Below are positions 27,257 to 37,700 of a stretch of 54,249 nt of DNA, in pieces (the stretch's first letter is position 1; each line of letters begins with the position of its first letter). Below the pieces are notes generated by a model that had not been told where the DNA came from, did no database searches, and worked only from the letters and a program-made list of their open reading frames with translations. The DNA comes from Erysipelotrichaceae bacterium. Lineage in GTDB: Bacteria > Bacillota_I > Bacilli_A > Erysipelotrichales > Coprobacillaceae. The stretch spans positions 1 through 54,249 of the forward strand of contig JAETPY010000006.1 of assembly GCA_021770925.1 (NCBI GenBank). Reading direction: 5' to 3'. A program made the translations under genes and the position numbers.

Positions 27257-28069
27257 CTAATTTTTAAATGCTAATTTTGCATAAAGAAGATTATGATCAG
27301 AAAATGACGATACTATTGATCCTTTTTCCTTTACTACAAATTTATCTGAATAAAAAATATCATCTGGAGCTGCAAAATCACGAAAGGTCATATATTCTTT
27401 TTCACTGTTAATACTATTAATTCCATCTATTTTAAAGTCACCATTCATCCCAAAGGAATTAAAATCACCAGCTAAGATTGCATAATTATTAAAATCTATT
27501 TGTTCTTTTACAAAATCCATCTGTGAAATTCGAAAATCATTATTTTCATATGTTAAATGGGTATTATAAATATCAACTTCTTTATCACCAAAAGCTATCT
27601 TCGTTTTTGTTAGTATACGTGGTTCTTTAAATAAACTATTTGGTAAAAGTTTAGAGGAAATTTCAATAATAGGATATTTACTTAATATTCCTAAACCATA
27701 ATATCCATCTAAAATCCACATTGTCGAATAAAAATGATAATACGAATATCCATTAGCTTCTGCCATTTCTTTTAACATATCATAATTATCAGAACGATAT
27801 GCATTTTTATCTACTTCCTGCAAACAAATTATATCAAGATCAAGTCCATTTATATCATTATTAAAATTTTCTAATGATTCTTTTCCATAATTTAATGATC
27901 TTATATTATAACTGCCAACTCGTAAATTACTGAAACTATCTAATTTAAGATTATTGTCATTTGTTAAATTACACTGATATTCACTGGCATAAACACTATA
28001 ATAAAAGCGTCCGGCAACTGCAGATAATAAAATAATTATACATATTATTAATTTCAACATTTTTTTCAT
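27257..28069 (-). CDS. Membrane-anchored or secreted endonuclease/exonuclease/phosphatase-fold protein
   Basis: About 270 aa. An N-terminal Lys-rich segment and hydrophobic helix (MLKLIICIIILLSAVAG) target it to the membrane or outside. The EEP (Mg2+-dependent DNase I/sphingomyelinase/inositol phosphatase fold) motifs follow: RSLNYG, ICLQEVD, NTHLTY, LAGDFNSFG and SFSDHNLL with the last catalytic His. It could be an extracellular nuclease or phosphatase; the substrate cannot be assigned. The ATG at 28069 is preferred over 28075 because of its distance from the AAGGTGGG site. Confidence 0.8.
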   Translation of the reverse strand: MKKMLKLIICIIILLSAVAGRFYYSVYASEYQCNLTNDNNLKLDSFSNLRVGSYNIRSLNYGKESLENFNNDINGLDLDIICLQEVDKNAYRSDNYDMLKEMAEANGYSYYHFYSTMWILDGYYGLGILSKYPIIEISSKLLPNSLFKEPRILTKTKIAFGDKEVDIYNTHLTYENNDFRISQMDFVKEQIDFNNYAILAGDFNSFGMNGDFKIDGINSINSEKEYMTFRDFAAPDDIFYSDKFVVKEKGSIVSSFSDHNLLYAKLAFKN

Positions 28070-28128
28070 TTTCATCCCACCTTATTCATTATAATAATGC
28101 AAACTATTAACTTTATTAAGTTTACATA

Positions 28129-28144
28129 TTAAAGTTAACTTTAA
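28129..28144. promoter_or_regulatory. 16-bp perfect palindrome in the promoter of the EEP-fold gene
   Basis: TTAAAGTTAACTTTAA overlaps a minus-strand TTGACT -35 (28149-28144). Further TTAA-CTTT/AAGTTTA copies follow on the start side. A dimeric repressor or activator could bind, but none is encoded next to it. Confidence 0.4.
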
Positions 28145-28204
28145 GTCAATGCTTTCTTAATAATTCCTTAATTCAAGATAAATTTGCCATTATATCACAT
28201 AAAA

Positions 28205-28232
28205 ATAAAGAAAAGCTGCCGCTTTTCTTTAT
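28205..28232 (-). terminator. Terminator of the proBA operon
   Basis: Minus strand ATAAAGAAAAGC-GGCA-GCTTTTCTTTAT then TTTTATG, a 12-bp perfect stem 5 bp after the proA stop. Confidence 0.85.
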
Positions 28233-28236
28233 AACT

Positions 28237-29466
28237 TTATCTAATCTGTCCTTTACCATAAATCATATATTTAGTTGAGGTCATTTCCTGCAATCCAATT
28301 GGTCCTCTTGCATGTAATTTTTGTGTACTAATTCCTACCTCAGCTCCAAAACCAAACTCACCCCCGTCAGTAAATCTTGTTGAAGCGTTATGATATACAC
28401 AAGCTGAATCTAAAGATTCCATAAAATATTTTGCAGTATTTTCATTTTCAGTAATAATGCTTTCAGAATGTTTAGTTGAATAATCATAAATGTGCTCAAT
28501 TGCCTCATCGACATCTTTAACAACTTTAATATTACAAATATAATCATCATACTCAGTTGCATAATTTTTAGATACTGCTAATTGACCATCTAAATATTTC
28601 AATACTTCTTTATCACCATAAATCTTGATTTTAGCAAATTCAGGCTTTAGTTTTGTTAAAAAAGCATTGGCAACATCCTGATGAACTAAAATTGTTTCAA
28701 TTGCATTACAAACTGAAGGTCGTGAAATTTTTGCGTTAACTGCTACTTTTACAGCCATTTGCAAATCAGCATCTTTATCAATATATAAATGGCAGATTCC
28801 TGCTCCTGTTTCAATTACTGGTACTGTTGCATTATTAACAACATGCTGGATCAATCCAGCTCCACCACGTGGTACTACTACATCAACATATTGATTAGCT
28901 GTAATAACTTCTGTAACAATACTGCGATCAGTATTTTCAATCAAAGTCACAACATTGCTGGGCAGGATATTCCTAATCGCCATATTAATAACGTTGACTA
29001 AAGCAATATTGGAATGAATTGCCTCTTTTCCTCCTTTTAAAACACAAACATTATTGGTTTTAATACAAATTGATGCAATATCAACTGTAACATTTGGTCT
29101 TGATTCATAAATTGTTGCTACTACCCCAATAGGAATTCGCACCTGATTAATAACTAATCCATTAGGACGTTCAATCTTACGTATTACTTCGCCAATACAG
29201 TCTTTTAAATCAGCTACTTTTTCAACATCTTTAGCAATAGCCCTAATTCTTTCTTCATTTAACAATAAACGGTCAACCATAGCTTCACTGATACCATTAT
29301 ATTTTGCATTAGCAACATCTTTAGCATTTTCACCTAAAATATAATCAATATTATCTAATAATCCCTTACTGATAGCATCCAAAGCATCCATTTTAGTATA
29401 TTTATCAATATTTTGCATCTTCCGACAAGCCAATTTAGCTTGTTTCAATTGTTCTTCTATCATCAT
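28237..29466 (-). CDS. proA: Gamma-glutamyl phosphate reductase
   Basis: 409 aa. The second step of proline synthesis: NADPH-dependent reduction of glutamyl-5-phosphate to glutamate semialdehyde. Aldehyde-dehydrogenase fold with the catalytic Cys in ISRPSVCNAIETIL, the PRGGAGLI motif and the C-terminal FTDGGEFGFGAEVGISTQKLHARGP block. The ATG overlaps the proB stop (ATGA). Confidence 0.96.
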   Translation of the reverse strand: MMIEEQLKQAKLACRKMQNIDKYTKMDALDAISKGLLDNIDYILGENAKDVANAKYNGISEAMVDRLLLNEERIRAIAKDVEKVADLKDCIGEVIRKIERPNGLVINQVRIPIGVVATIYESRPNVTVDIASICIKTNNVCVLKGGKEAIHSNIALVNVINMAIRNILPSNVVTLIENTDRSIVTEVITANQYVDVVVPRGGAGLIQHVVNNATVPVIETGAGICHLYIDKDADLQMAVKVAVNAKISRPSVCNAIETILVHQDVANAFLTKLKPEFAKIKIYGDKEVLKYLDGQLAVSKNYATEYDDYICNIKVVKDVDEAIEHIYDYSTKHSESIITENENTAKYFMESLDSACVYHNASTRFTDGGEFGFGAEVGISTQKLHARGPIGLQEMTSTKYMIYGKGQIR

Positions 29467-30596
29467 TTCTTCACCCCTTCTACTAAGACTAAATTATTTG
29501 CATGGACTACTTCATCATAGTCTTTGTAATGTATCACATTTTCAATTTCACTCGTATTTAAACCTTTTATCAGCTTAATTTCATCACTTGAATAATTGAC
29601 CATTCCACGTGCCAATAAATTATCATTAAGATCAATAATATCTACAATTTGTGAAATCAAAAAATTACCCCTCACGCTAACGATTCCTTTTGGCAATAAA
29701 CTAGTATGATTATTTATTAAGGCTTGTTTTGCCCCATTATCAACAACAATACTTCCTTTTGGCATACTTCGATACATGATCCAGTGCTGTCTAGAATTCA
29801 GCTTTCTACCAGCCTCACTATTAAAATAAGTTCCTACTTCCTTACCATCAATTAAGTCTATCAAGACATTAGGCTGTCCTCCATTAACAATAACCATATC
29901 ACAACCAAACTCATTACATACTTTAGCTGCTCTAATTTTAGTAATCATTCCACCAGTTCCAACTTTACTTGAAGCATCTTTAGCCATATTTTCAATTTCT
30001 TTGGTAATTCCATTAACATTCTTAATTAATCTAGCATTTTTATTAATGTGTGGATTATCATCATATAAACCATCAATATCGCTAATCAATACAACCATAT
30101 CTCCATCTACAGCTGGTACGATTAATGAGGCCAAAGTATCATTATCACCAACCTTTATTTCATCAACTGCCAAAGTATCATTTTCATTAATAATTGGTAC
30201 CACATCATACTCAAATAATGCCTGCATAGCATGATTAAAATTCATCAATCGTTTACGATCATCAAAATCATCATGATTTAACAATATTTGAGCACATTTT
30301 AAATTAAATAAACTAAATAAATCCTCATATATTTGCATTAATGAAGCTTGTCCAATGGCTGCCAGTGCCTGTTTTTGAGGTATTGTCTGCGGCCGCTTTA
30401 CAAGCCCCAGCACATGAACTCCAGCATTAATAGCTCCGCTACTAACTAGTGTAATTTTAATCCCCTTACGTTTAATATATGCTATTTGCTGAATCAAATT
30501 TAAAATTTTCTCTTTATTAATATTGCCCTGATCATCACATAATGATGAAGAACCAATCTTAATAATCAAACTCGTAATCTTACTTAAATCTCGCAT
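29463..30596 (-). CDS. proB: Glutamate 5-kinase
   Basis: About 377 aa with both the amino acid kinase domain (IKIGSSSL, LVSSGAINAG, NENDTLAVDEIKVGDNDTLA) and a C-terminal PUA domain (KGSIVVDNGAKQAL...LARG), the full-length form. It phosphorylates glutamate for proline synthesis and is normally feedback-inhibited by proline. The ATG at 30596 sits 7 bp after a GGGGGAA site, which decides it over the TTG at 30614. No proC is present in this window. Confidence 0.95.
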   Translation of the reverse strand: MRDLSKITSLIIKIGSSSLCDDQGNINKEKILNLIQQIAYIKRKGIKITLVSSGAINAGVHVLGLVKRPQTIPQKQALAAIGQASLMQIYEDLFSLFNLKCAQILLNHDDFDDRKRLMNFNHAMQALFEYDVVPIINENDTLAVDEIKVGDNDTLASLIVPAVDGDMVVLISDIDGLYDDNPHINKNARLIKNVNGITKEIENMAKDASSKVGTGGMITKIRAAKVCNEFGCDMVIVNGGQPNVLIDLIDGKEVGTYFNSEAGRKLNSRQHWIMYRSMPKGSIVVDNGAKQALINNHTSLLPKGIVSVRGNFLISQIVDIIDLNDNLLARGMVNYSSDEIKLIKGLNTSEIENVIHYKDYDEVVHANNLVLVEGVKK

Positions 30597-30664
30597 GATA
30601 ATTTCCCCCTGCAATTATTTCTTTAATTATACAAGTTTTATGCATACATAACAATAATAAACTA

Positions 30665-31936
30665 TTAACATTTCGTCATGATTCTAATTATTTCTTTATC
30701 AGTTTCTTTCATTCCAATTTTACCTAATCGAGCAACGTTATTAATAGTATTCTCAACCCCTTTAACAACAATTCCATCTCCATCTTTAAATTCCTGACCT
30801 TGTAAATACATTTTATATCCTAAAATTCCTGCATCTACACTAGCTGCAATTTTAGCAGCACAGGAAGATTTAGCACCATCGCAAATAATACCTGAAGTAA
30901 TAGCTAACGAATTAACAATAGTGTGAGCAATACACTGATAATCTCCTCCACACAAATAAGCAATTCCACATCCTGCAGCACACCCTGCGCTTACCGCTCC
31001 ACAATATGCGGAAAGTCTGCCAATTCCTGTTTTTTGATGAATAGCAATTAAATTAGCTAACACTAATGCTCGATATAATTTATCATCATCAACTTCTAAT
31101 TCCTTAGCATATTCGATAACTGGTAAAGATACTGTTAATCCTTGATTGCCACTGCCAGAATTAATTACGACTGGTAAATCACAGCCGCTCATTCTAGCAT
31201 CACTACCAGCTGCCGCCATTGCTTTAGCTCTTGTGATAATATCATTTTTGATATTTAATAATACTTTTCCAATATTTGCACCATACTCATTATTAAGTCC
31301 TTCTTTAGCAATAGCGCTATTATAATCAATTTGTCTTTTTATAACTTCTTGAATATCTGTTATTTTAACTATATTAGCAAACTCAAAAATATCTGCTACA
31401 TTCAATTCACCACGATTAATAACAATTTCATTATTATATTTTTTACTTTTTTTTGAAAAAAGAATATCATGATTTTTTTCAATTAAAATAATATTAGTAT
31501 GTAAATCAACAATTCTAACTGCCACATAGTCATCACCATTAAATAAAGTAACTTTAATATCCAAAAGATGCTCAGAATCTATTGGTTTAACCTCAATACA
31601 ATGATTATCTAAAAAATCTCTTATTTTTATGATGTCTTCTGCATTTACATTAGAAATTACTTCTAATACCTTATTTGCATTGCCGGCAATTATTCCAGCA
31701 GCTACTGCTGCTTCAATCCCCTTTAACCCATTTGTATTAGGAACAATAACACTTTTAACATTTTTAATTATATTCCCACTTACTTCCACTAAACACCGTT
31801 CAGGTTTAGCCTGTAAAATATCACGCGCTTTACTAGCACAATAAGATAATGCAATTGGTTCTGTACATCCCATTGCTGGTACTAATTCTTCTTTTAATAT
31901 TTGAATATAAGTTTGATATCGACTATTATTTAACAT
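30665..31936 (-). CDS. L-cysteine desulfidase family protein (CyuA/YhaM)
   Basis: About 423 aa. It starts with the family block ELVPAMGCTEPIALSY and has Cys-rich stretches for a [4Fe-4S] cluster (SAGCAAGCGIAYLCGG, DGAKSSCAAKIA). The family splits cysteine to pyruvate, ammonia and sulfide and resembles serine dehydratase alpha chains. ATG 31936 lies nine bases after AGAAGG, against 31945 right at it. It is divergent from asnA, with a shared 130-bp intergenic region. Confidence 0.85.
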   Translation of the reverse strand: MLNNSRYQTYIQILKEELVPAMGCTEPIALSYCASKARDILQAKPERCLVEVSGNIIKNVKSVIVPNTNGLKGIEAAVAAGIIAGNANKVLEVISNVNAEDIIKIRDFLDNHCIEVKPIDSEHLLDIKVTLFNGDDYVAVRIVDLHTNIILIEKNHDILFSKKSKKYNNEIVINRGELNVADIFEFANIVKITDIQEVIKRQIDYNSAIAKEGLNNEYGANIGKVLLNIKNDIITRAKAMAAAGSDARMSGCDLPVVINSGSGNQGLTVSLPVIEYAKELEVDDDKLYRALVLANLIAIHQKTGIGRLSAYCGAVSAGCAAGCGIAYLCGGDYQCIAHTIVNSLAITSGIICDGAKSSCAAKIAASVDAGILGYKMYLQGQEFKDGDGIVVKGVENTINNVARLGKIGMKETDKEIIRIMTKC

Positions 31937-32079
31937 TATTTTCATTCCTTCTCTTATTTTTTATCTTTATACTATATTTTATCACAATTGTTTACAAAAT
32001 TAGTCTATTTTCTTATTGTGTCCAAGTATTTATACGTGTTACAATGTAGAAAAATAATTAAAGGAGAACTATTATTACA

Positions 32080-33087
32080 ATGAAATTAATTATACCTGAA
32101 AATTATGATCCTGTATTAGATCTACGTCAAACCCAGGAAGCAATCAAATATATTCGTGATACATTTCAAAAAGAAATAGGTAGAGCTTTGCAATTATCTA
32201 GAATATCAGCTCCATTATTTGTTGAAAAAAATAGTGGTTTAAATGATAATTTAAATGGAGTTGAAGCTCCTGTCTCATTTGAAATCAAAGAAATACCTGA
32301 TGAAACGATCGAGGTCGTTCATTCTTTAGCTAAATGGAAGCGAATGGCTTTAAAAAAATATAATTTTAAGATGCATGAAGGTTTATACACAAACATGAAT
32401 GCAATTAGAAAAGATGAAACTGTTGATAATCTTCATTCATATTATGTTGATCAATGGGATTGGGAAAAAATCATTTCTAAATCTGAAAGAAATGAGGAAA
32501 CACTTAAACGCCATGTTCTTAAAATATTTAAAGTAATTAAACACATGGAACATGAAGTCTGGTATAAATACCCTCATGCAGTCAACCGTTTACCTGATAA
32601 GATTCATTTCTTCACATCACAGGAATTAGAAGATCGTTATCCTGATTTAACTCCAACTGAACGTGAAACAGCAATGTGTAAAGAATATGGATGTATCTTT
32701 GTTATAGGAGTTGGAAATAAATTAAAAAGTGGTATTAAACATGATGGACGAGCTCCTGACTATGATGACTGGGATTTAAATGGAGATATTTTATTCTGGT
32801 TTGAACCACTTAAATGTGCTTTAGAAATTTCATCAATGGGAATCAGAGTTGATGAAAATACTTTAATAAAACAATTAAAAGCAGAAAATTGTTTAGAGCG
32901 CTTAGAATTACCTTATCATAAACAAATTCTTAATAAAGAACTGCCATATACTATTGGCGGTGGAATTGGTCAATCTAGATTATGTATGTTATTATTAAAA
33001 AAGGCTCATGTTGGTGAAGTACAAGCTAGTATTTGGCCTCAAGATATGATTGATGAATGTGAAAAACATAATATTCATTTATTATAA
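32080..33087 (+). CDS. asnA: Aspartate-ammonia ligase
   Basis: 335 aa. It makes asparagine from aspartate, ammonia and ATP (class II aminoacyl-tRNA-synthetase fold). Motifs: [42 protein letters not shown]-like central block and the ATP-site [11 protein letters not shown] near the C-terminus. An AAAGGAGAA site precedes the ATG; a TTGTGT-N18-TACAAT promoter lies about 32030-32056. A bidirectional terminator follows the stop. Confidence 0.96.
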   Translation: MKLIIPENYDPVLDLRQTQEAIKYIRDTFQKEIGRALQLSRISAPLFVEKNSGLNDNLNGVEAPVSFEIKEIPDETIEVVHSLAKWKRMALKKYNFKMHEGLYTNMNAIRKDETVDNLHSYYVDQWDWEKIISKSERNEETLKRHVLKIFKVIKHMEHEVWYKYPHAVNRLPDKIHFFTSQELEDRYPDLTPTERETAMCKEYGCIFVIGVGNKLKSGIKHDGRAPDYDDWDLNGDILFWFEPLKCALEISSMGIRVDENTLIKQLKAENCLERLELPYHKQILNKELPYTIGGGIGQSRLCMLLLKKAHVGEVQASIWPQDMIDECEKHNIHLL

Positions 33088-33113
33088 AACTACTGAAAAA
33101 ATTCAGTAGTTTT
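33086..33113 (+). terminator. Terminator of asnA
   Basis: AAAACTACTGAA and TTCAGTAGTTTT form a 12-bp stem overlapping the asnA stop codon, followed by T then AATTAT. Confidence 0.85.
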
Positions 33114-33168
33114 TAATTATCATTAATTAACCAAAACTATGATTAAGAAAATCATTAATATATGCCAT

Positions 33169-33197
33169 AAAAGGGTATCTATCAAAGATACCCTTTT
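33169..33197 (-). terminator. Terminator of the purine operon
   Basis: AAAAGGGTATCT-N5-AGATACCCTTTT, a 12-bp stem that reads with a T run on both strands. It lies about 140 bp after the purB stop, the end of the leftward purine operon. Confidence 0.7.
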
Positions 33198-33334
33198 AGT
33201 TACGATTAACAATTTTCTCTTTTCAATAAACAACATAGCATAAAGTAATTAATGCTGATTTTAATTGAACCTAACAATTTAATTGTATCACTTTCAATCT
33301 AGAGAAAATGCATAACCTCTTATTTAAAAATTTA

Positions 33335-34717
33335 TTATTTCAAATCAATATTAGCTAAGATATTAGCTAAACCAATATAAGAAGCAGGTGTCATCTCAAC
33401 TAAAGTCTGACGATCTTGATCAGATAAAATATCCAGACTTTCTGCAAATTTTAAGATATCTTCCTTAGAAATACTCTTTCCTCTAGTTAAAGCTTTTAAA
33501 GTATCATAAGCATCAGGAACACCATATTTTCTTAACATTGTTTGAATTGGCTCAGCAAGTACTTCCCATTTTTCATTTAAATCACTAGCAAGCTTTTCTT
33601 TATTTACAACGCATTTAGCTAAACCATTCATTGTCTCATTGATTGCTTGCAATGAATAACCAAATGCTAAACCTAAATTTCTTTGACTTGATGAATCTGA
33701 TAAATCTCTTTGCATTCTTGATTTAGGTAATTTATTTGATAAAGCTACACAAATATTATTTGACATATCAACGTTTGCTTCACTATTTTCAAAACGAATT
33801 GGATTAACTTTATGTGGCATTGTACTACTTCCAACTTCACCTTTAACTGGAATTTGCTTAAAGTATTCCATAGAAATATATAACCACATATCAACATCAA
33901 AATCTACTAATACATTATTAAAATGACGAATACCATCTAAAATATGACATGTATAATCATGACTTTCAATCTGTGTTGTTAAAGGATTAAATGTTAAACC
34001 TAAATATTCTTCAACAAATTTTTTTGCAAGGCTTTGCCAATCTTCATTAGGGAAAGCGGTTAAAATAGCACTATAGTTTCCAGTAGCTCCATTAAATTTA
34101 GCCTTGATTTTAACTGCCTCAATATTTTCGATACTTGATAATAAACGATAAGCATAAACTTTAAACTCTTTACCAATTGTTGTAGGAGTAGCTGGCTGAC
34201 CGTGAGTATGAGCAAGCATTGCATCATCTTTATGCTCAGTCGCCCACTTATCAATGATTGAAGCAAATTCTTTAGCTTTTGGTAACCAAACATCTTTTAA
34301 ACCATATTTCAACATACAGGCATAAGATGTATTATTGATATCTTCTGAAGTACAACCAATATGAACAAAACTTTGTAAATAACCAAATCCTAAAGCATCA
34401 ACTCTTTCATCAATAAAATATTCTACTGCTTTAACATCATGACGAGTTGTATTTTCAATCTCTTTAATTCTTGCAAAAGAATCATAGTTAAATTCACTAG
34501 CAATAGCTGTAAGTTTATCCATATCTCTCACATCAAATTTGGCTAAAATGTCACTTTCAACATTCTCAATTAAAAATTTTAACCATTGAATTTCAACGAA
34601 AACTCTATATTTAACTAATGCATATTCAGAAAAATATTCTCCTAACGCATCCTTAACACCTGAGTAACGACCATCTAACGGACAAAGTGTTAAACATTCA
34701 AATTCTTGTTTTTCCAT
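33335..34717 (-). CDS. purB: Adenylosuccinate lyase
   Basis: About 460 aa. It acts twice in purine synthesis: SAICAR to AICAR and adenylosuccinate to AMP. Fumarase/aspartase-superfamily signature GEVGSSTMPHKVNP (about 290-303) with the catalytic Ser loop, and HTHGQPATPTT upstream. ATG 34717 is nine bases after GGGTGG; the GTG at 34729 overlaps the purL stop and is less likely. It closes the purine operon, 1 bp after purL. Confidence 0.96.
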   Translation of the reverse strand: MEKQEFECLTLCPLDGRYSGVKDALGEYFSEYALVKYRVFVEIQWLKFLIENVESDILAKFDVRDMDKLTAIASEFNYDSFARIKEIENTTRHDVKAVEYFIDERVDALGFGYLQSFVHIGCTSEDINNTSYACMLKYGLKDVWLPKAKEFASIIDKWATEHKDDAMLAHTHGQPATPTTIGKEFKVYAYRLLSSIENIEAVKIKAKFNGATGNYSAILTAFPNEDWQSLAKKFVEEYLGLTFNPLTTQIESHDYTCHILDGIRHFNNVLVDFDVDMWLYISMEYFKQIPVKGEVGSSTMPHKVNPIRFENSEANVDMSNNICVALSNKLPKSRMQRDLSDSSSQRNLGLAFGYSLQAINETMNGLAKCVVNKEKLASDLNEKWEVLAEPIQTMLRKYGVPDAYDTLKALTRGKSISKEDILKFAESLDILSDQDRQTLVEMTPASYIGLANILANIDLK

Positions 34718-34718
34718 T

Positions 34719-37700
34719 CTATTTTCCACCCTTAAAATAATCTACACCAGCTTCAAATAATTTTTGGTCCATTTCACCATAAACATTTTTAAAGCGATTT
34801 TCACCTTGACGTTCACTATGTCCCATTTTACCAATGACACGTCCATCACGTGAAATAATACCTTCAATTGCATACATAGATCCATTTGGATTATAAGGAG
34901 TCTGCATTGTCACCTTACGATTTGGATCAACATATTGAGAAAATACTTGGCCATTTTCAAATAATTCTTCAATGACTTCTTTTGGTGCCACAAAACGTCC
35001 TTCACCATGACTAACAGGAATTGTATGAATATCATCAACATTTACATATTTTAGCCAAGGTGATTTAACACTTCCAATTCTAGTATCTACCATTTGAGAC
35101 ACATGGCGGCCAATTGTATTGAAGGTTAAGGTTGGGTCATCTTTAGACATATCCTGAATCTTACCATATGGTAATAACCCTAATTTAACCAAAGCCTGGA
35201 AGCCATTACAGATACCAATCATTAGTCCATCACGATTTTCTAATAAATCAGTAATTGCTGCTTTTAAACGAGGATTCTTTAATACTGTTGCAATAAATTT
35301 ACCAGAACCTTCTGGTTCATCACCTGCACTAAACCCTCCAGGTAACATAACGATATTAGCCTGCTTAATGGCAGCTTCTAATTCGTTAATTGAATCATTA
35401 AGCATTTGTTCAGTTTTATTTCTAATTAATACTAATTCAACTTTAGCCCCAGCTTTTTCAAAAGCACGTTTTGAGTCATATTCGCAGTTTGTTCCTGGGA
35501 AAACTGGAATCACAACCAAAGGAGTTTCCACAACTGCCTTTACTTTTAAATTAGATCTTGTTTTGCAGGCAGCTACTTTGATTTCACTAGTTGGTGCCTT
35601 TTCTCTTGTTGGATAGACATTTTCTAATGGTGCTTTATTAATTGCATAAGCTTCATCTAAAGTAATTTTATCACTGCCATAAGATAAAACATCACTTTCA
35701 TTGGTTGTACCTACAATACGATAATTATCAAACATGCTTAGATCTTTTTCAGATTTAACTTCAATAATAATATTACCATAATCACGTGCTACATAACTTT
35801 CAAGACAGTTTTCTGTATTGAAAGCAACACCAACACCATTACCAAAGGCCATTTTACTTACAGCTTCTATAACTCCACCATCTTTTACAGTATAAGCACT
35901 GTAAATTTTCTTTTCTTTCATTAATGCCATAATTGCATCATACTGCTTTTGTAAATGATCAAAATCAAATACTTTATATTTATCTTTATTAATAATAATT
36001 TCAACTAAAATATGTCCTGTTTCTTTAATTTCTGGTGTCATAATTTCATCAACTTCACCGCTTGTAATAGCAAATGACACAAGTGTTGGCGGTACATGTA
36101 GATTTTCAAAAGAACCTGACATACTGTCTTTACCACCAATTGAAGGTAATTTTAAAGCGCTTTGTACTCGATAAGCTCCAAGTAATGCTGCCGCTGGTTT
36201 ACCCCAGCTAGTTGGATTATCTAATAATTTTTCAAAATATTCTTGGAATGAAAATCTAATTGTATGATAATTTCCACCCATAGCAACAATTTTAGCAACA
36301 GATTCTACAATTGCATACATTGCTCCATGATATGGAGACCATTTTGAAATTAAAGGATTATAACCATAAGCCATAATTGAAGCAGTTGTTGTTTCTTTTC
36401 CTAATACTGGGATCAAGGCTGCCATACCTTCAGTTTCACTATGATACTTAATTCCTCCAAATGGAGATAAAACAGTCCCATTACCTATTGATGAGTCAAA
36501 TCTTTCAATCAGTCCTTTTTGCGAAGCTACACTTAATTTAGATAACGTATCTTTTACTGTAGATATAAAATCAGTTTGTTTTTCTTCATCAAATGGTGTG
36601 TTATCAAAATCTGGTAAAGTAATTTTAACATCCTGATAACGTTTAGCTCCAGCTGCATCTAAGAAATCACGTGATATATTAACAATATCCTCACCCATAT
36701 GCTTCATCACTAACCTATTTTCATCAGTTACTACTGCTACTTGTACTACTTCTAAGTTTTCTTTAGCACATTCAGTTTTGATAAAATCAGCATCTTTAGC
36801 GTCAATAACAATTGCCATACGTTCTTGGGATTCTGAAATAGCAAGCTCACTACCTGTTAAACCATCATATTTCTTTAATACGGCATCTAAATCAATGACT
36901 AATCCTGGCGCTAATTCACCAACCGCAACGCAAACCCCACCAGCTCCAAAATCATTACAACGAACAATTTTTTCACTTACTTCTTTATTTCTAAATAAAC
37001 GCTGAATTTTTCTTTCTTCAACTGGATTGCCTTTTTGAACTTCTGCTCCAGCTGTTTCAATTGATTTAATATCATGGGATTTAGAAGAACCAGTTGCTCC
37101 TCCAATTCCATCACGACCAGTACGTCCGCCAATTAATAAAACAATATGATCTTTTAATGGTTCAAGACGTTTAACTTGTTCTTTAGGTGCTGCAGCTACT
37201 ACTGCTCCAAGTTCCATTCTTTTAGCAACATAGCCCTCATCATAAATCTCATGGACATAGCCCGTTGTTAAACCAATTTGATTACCGTATGAAGAAAATC
37301 CATGAGCTGATTCCTGACATAATTTACGCTGTGGTAATTTCCCTGCCATTGTTTCTTCAAGTGATTTACGTGGATCACCAGCACCAGTAATACGCATTGA
37401 TTGATATACATAAGCACGACCTGAAAGAGGATCTCTAATTGCCCCACCTAAACAAGTTGCAGCGCCCCCAAAAGGTTCGATTTCCGTTGGGTGGTTATGA
37501 GTTTCGTTTTTAAACATTAACAGCCATTGTTCATCACCATCAGTTGTATGAACAGTAATTTCTACTGAGCAGGCATTAATTTCTTCAGATACTTCTAAAT
37601 CATCTAAATATCCTGTTTTGCGTAATTCTTTCATTGAGATTGTCGCAAGATCCATTAAAGTTAAAGGACGTTTTGTATCAATTCCATAAACTAAATGACG

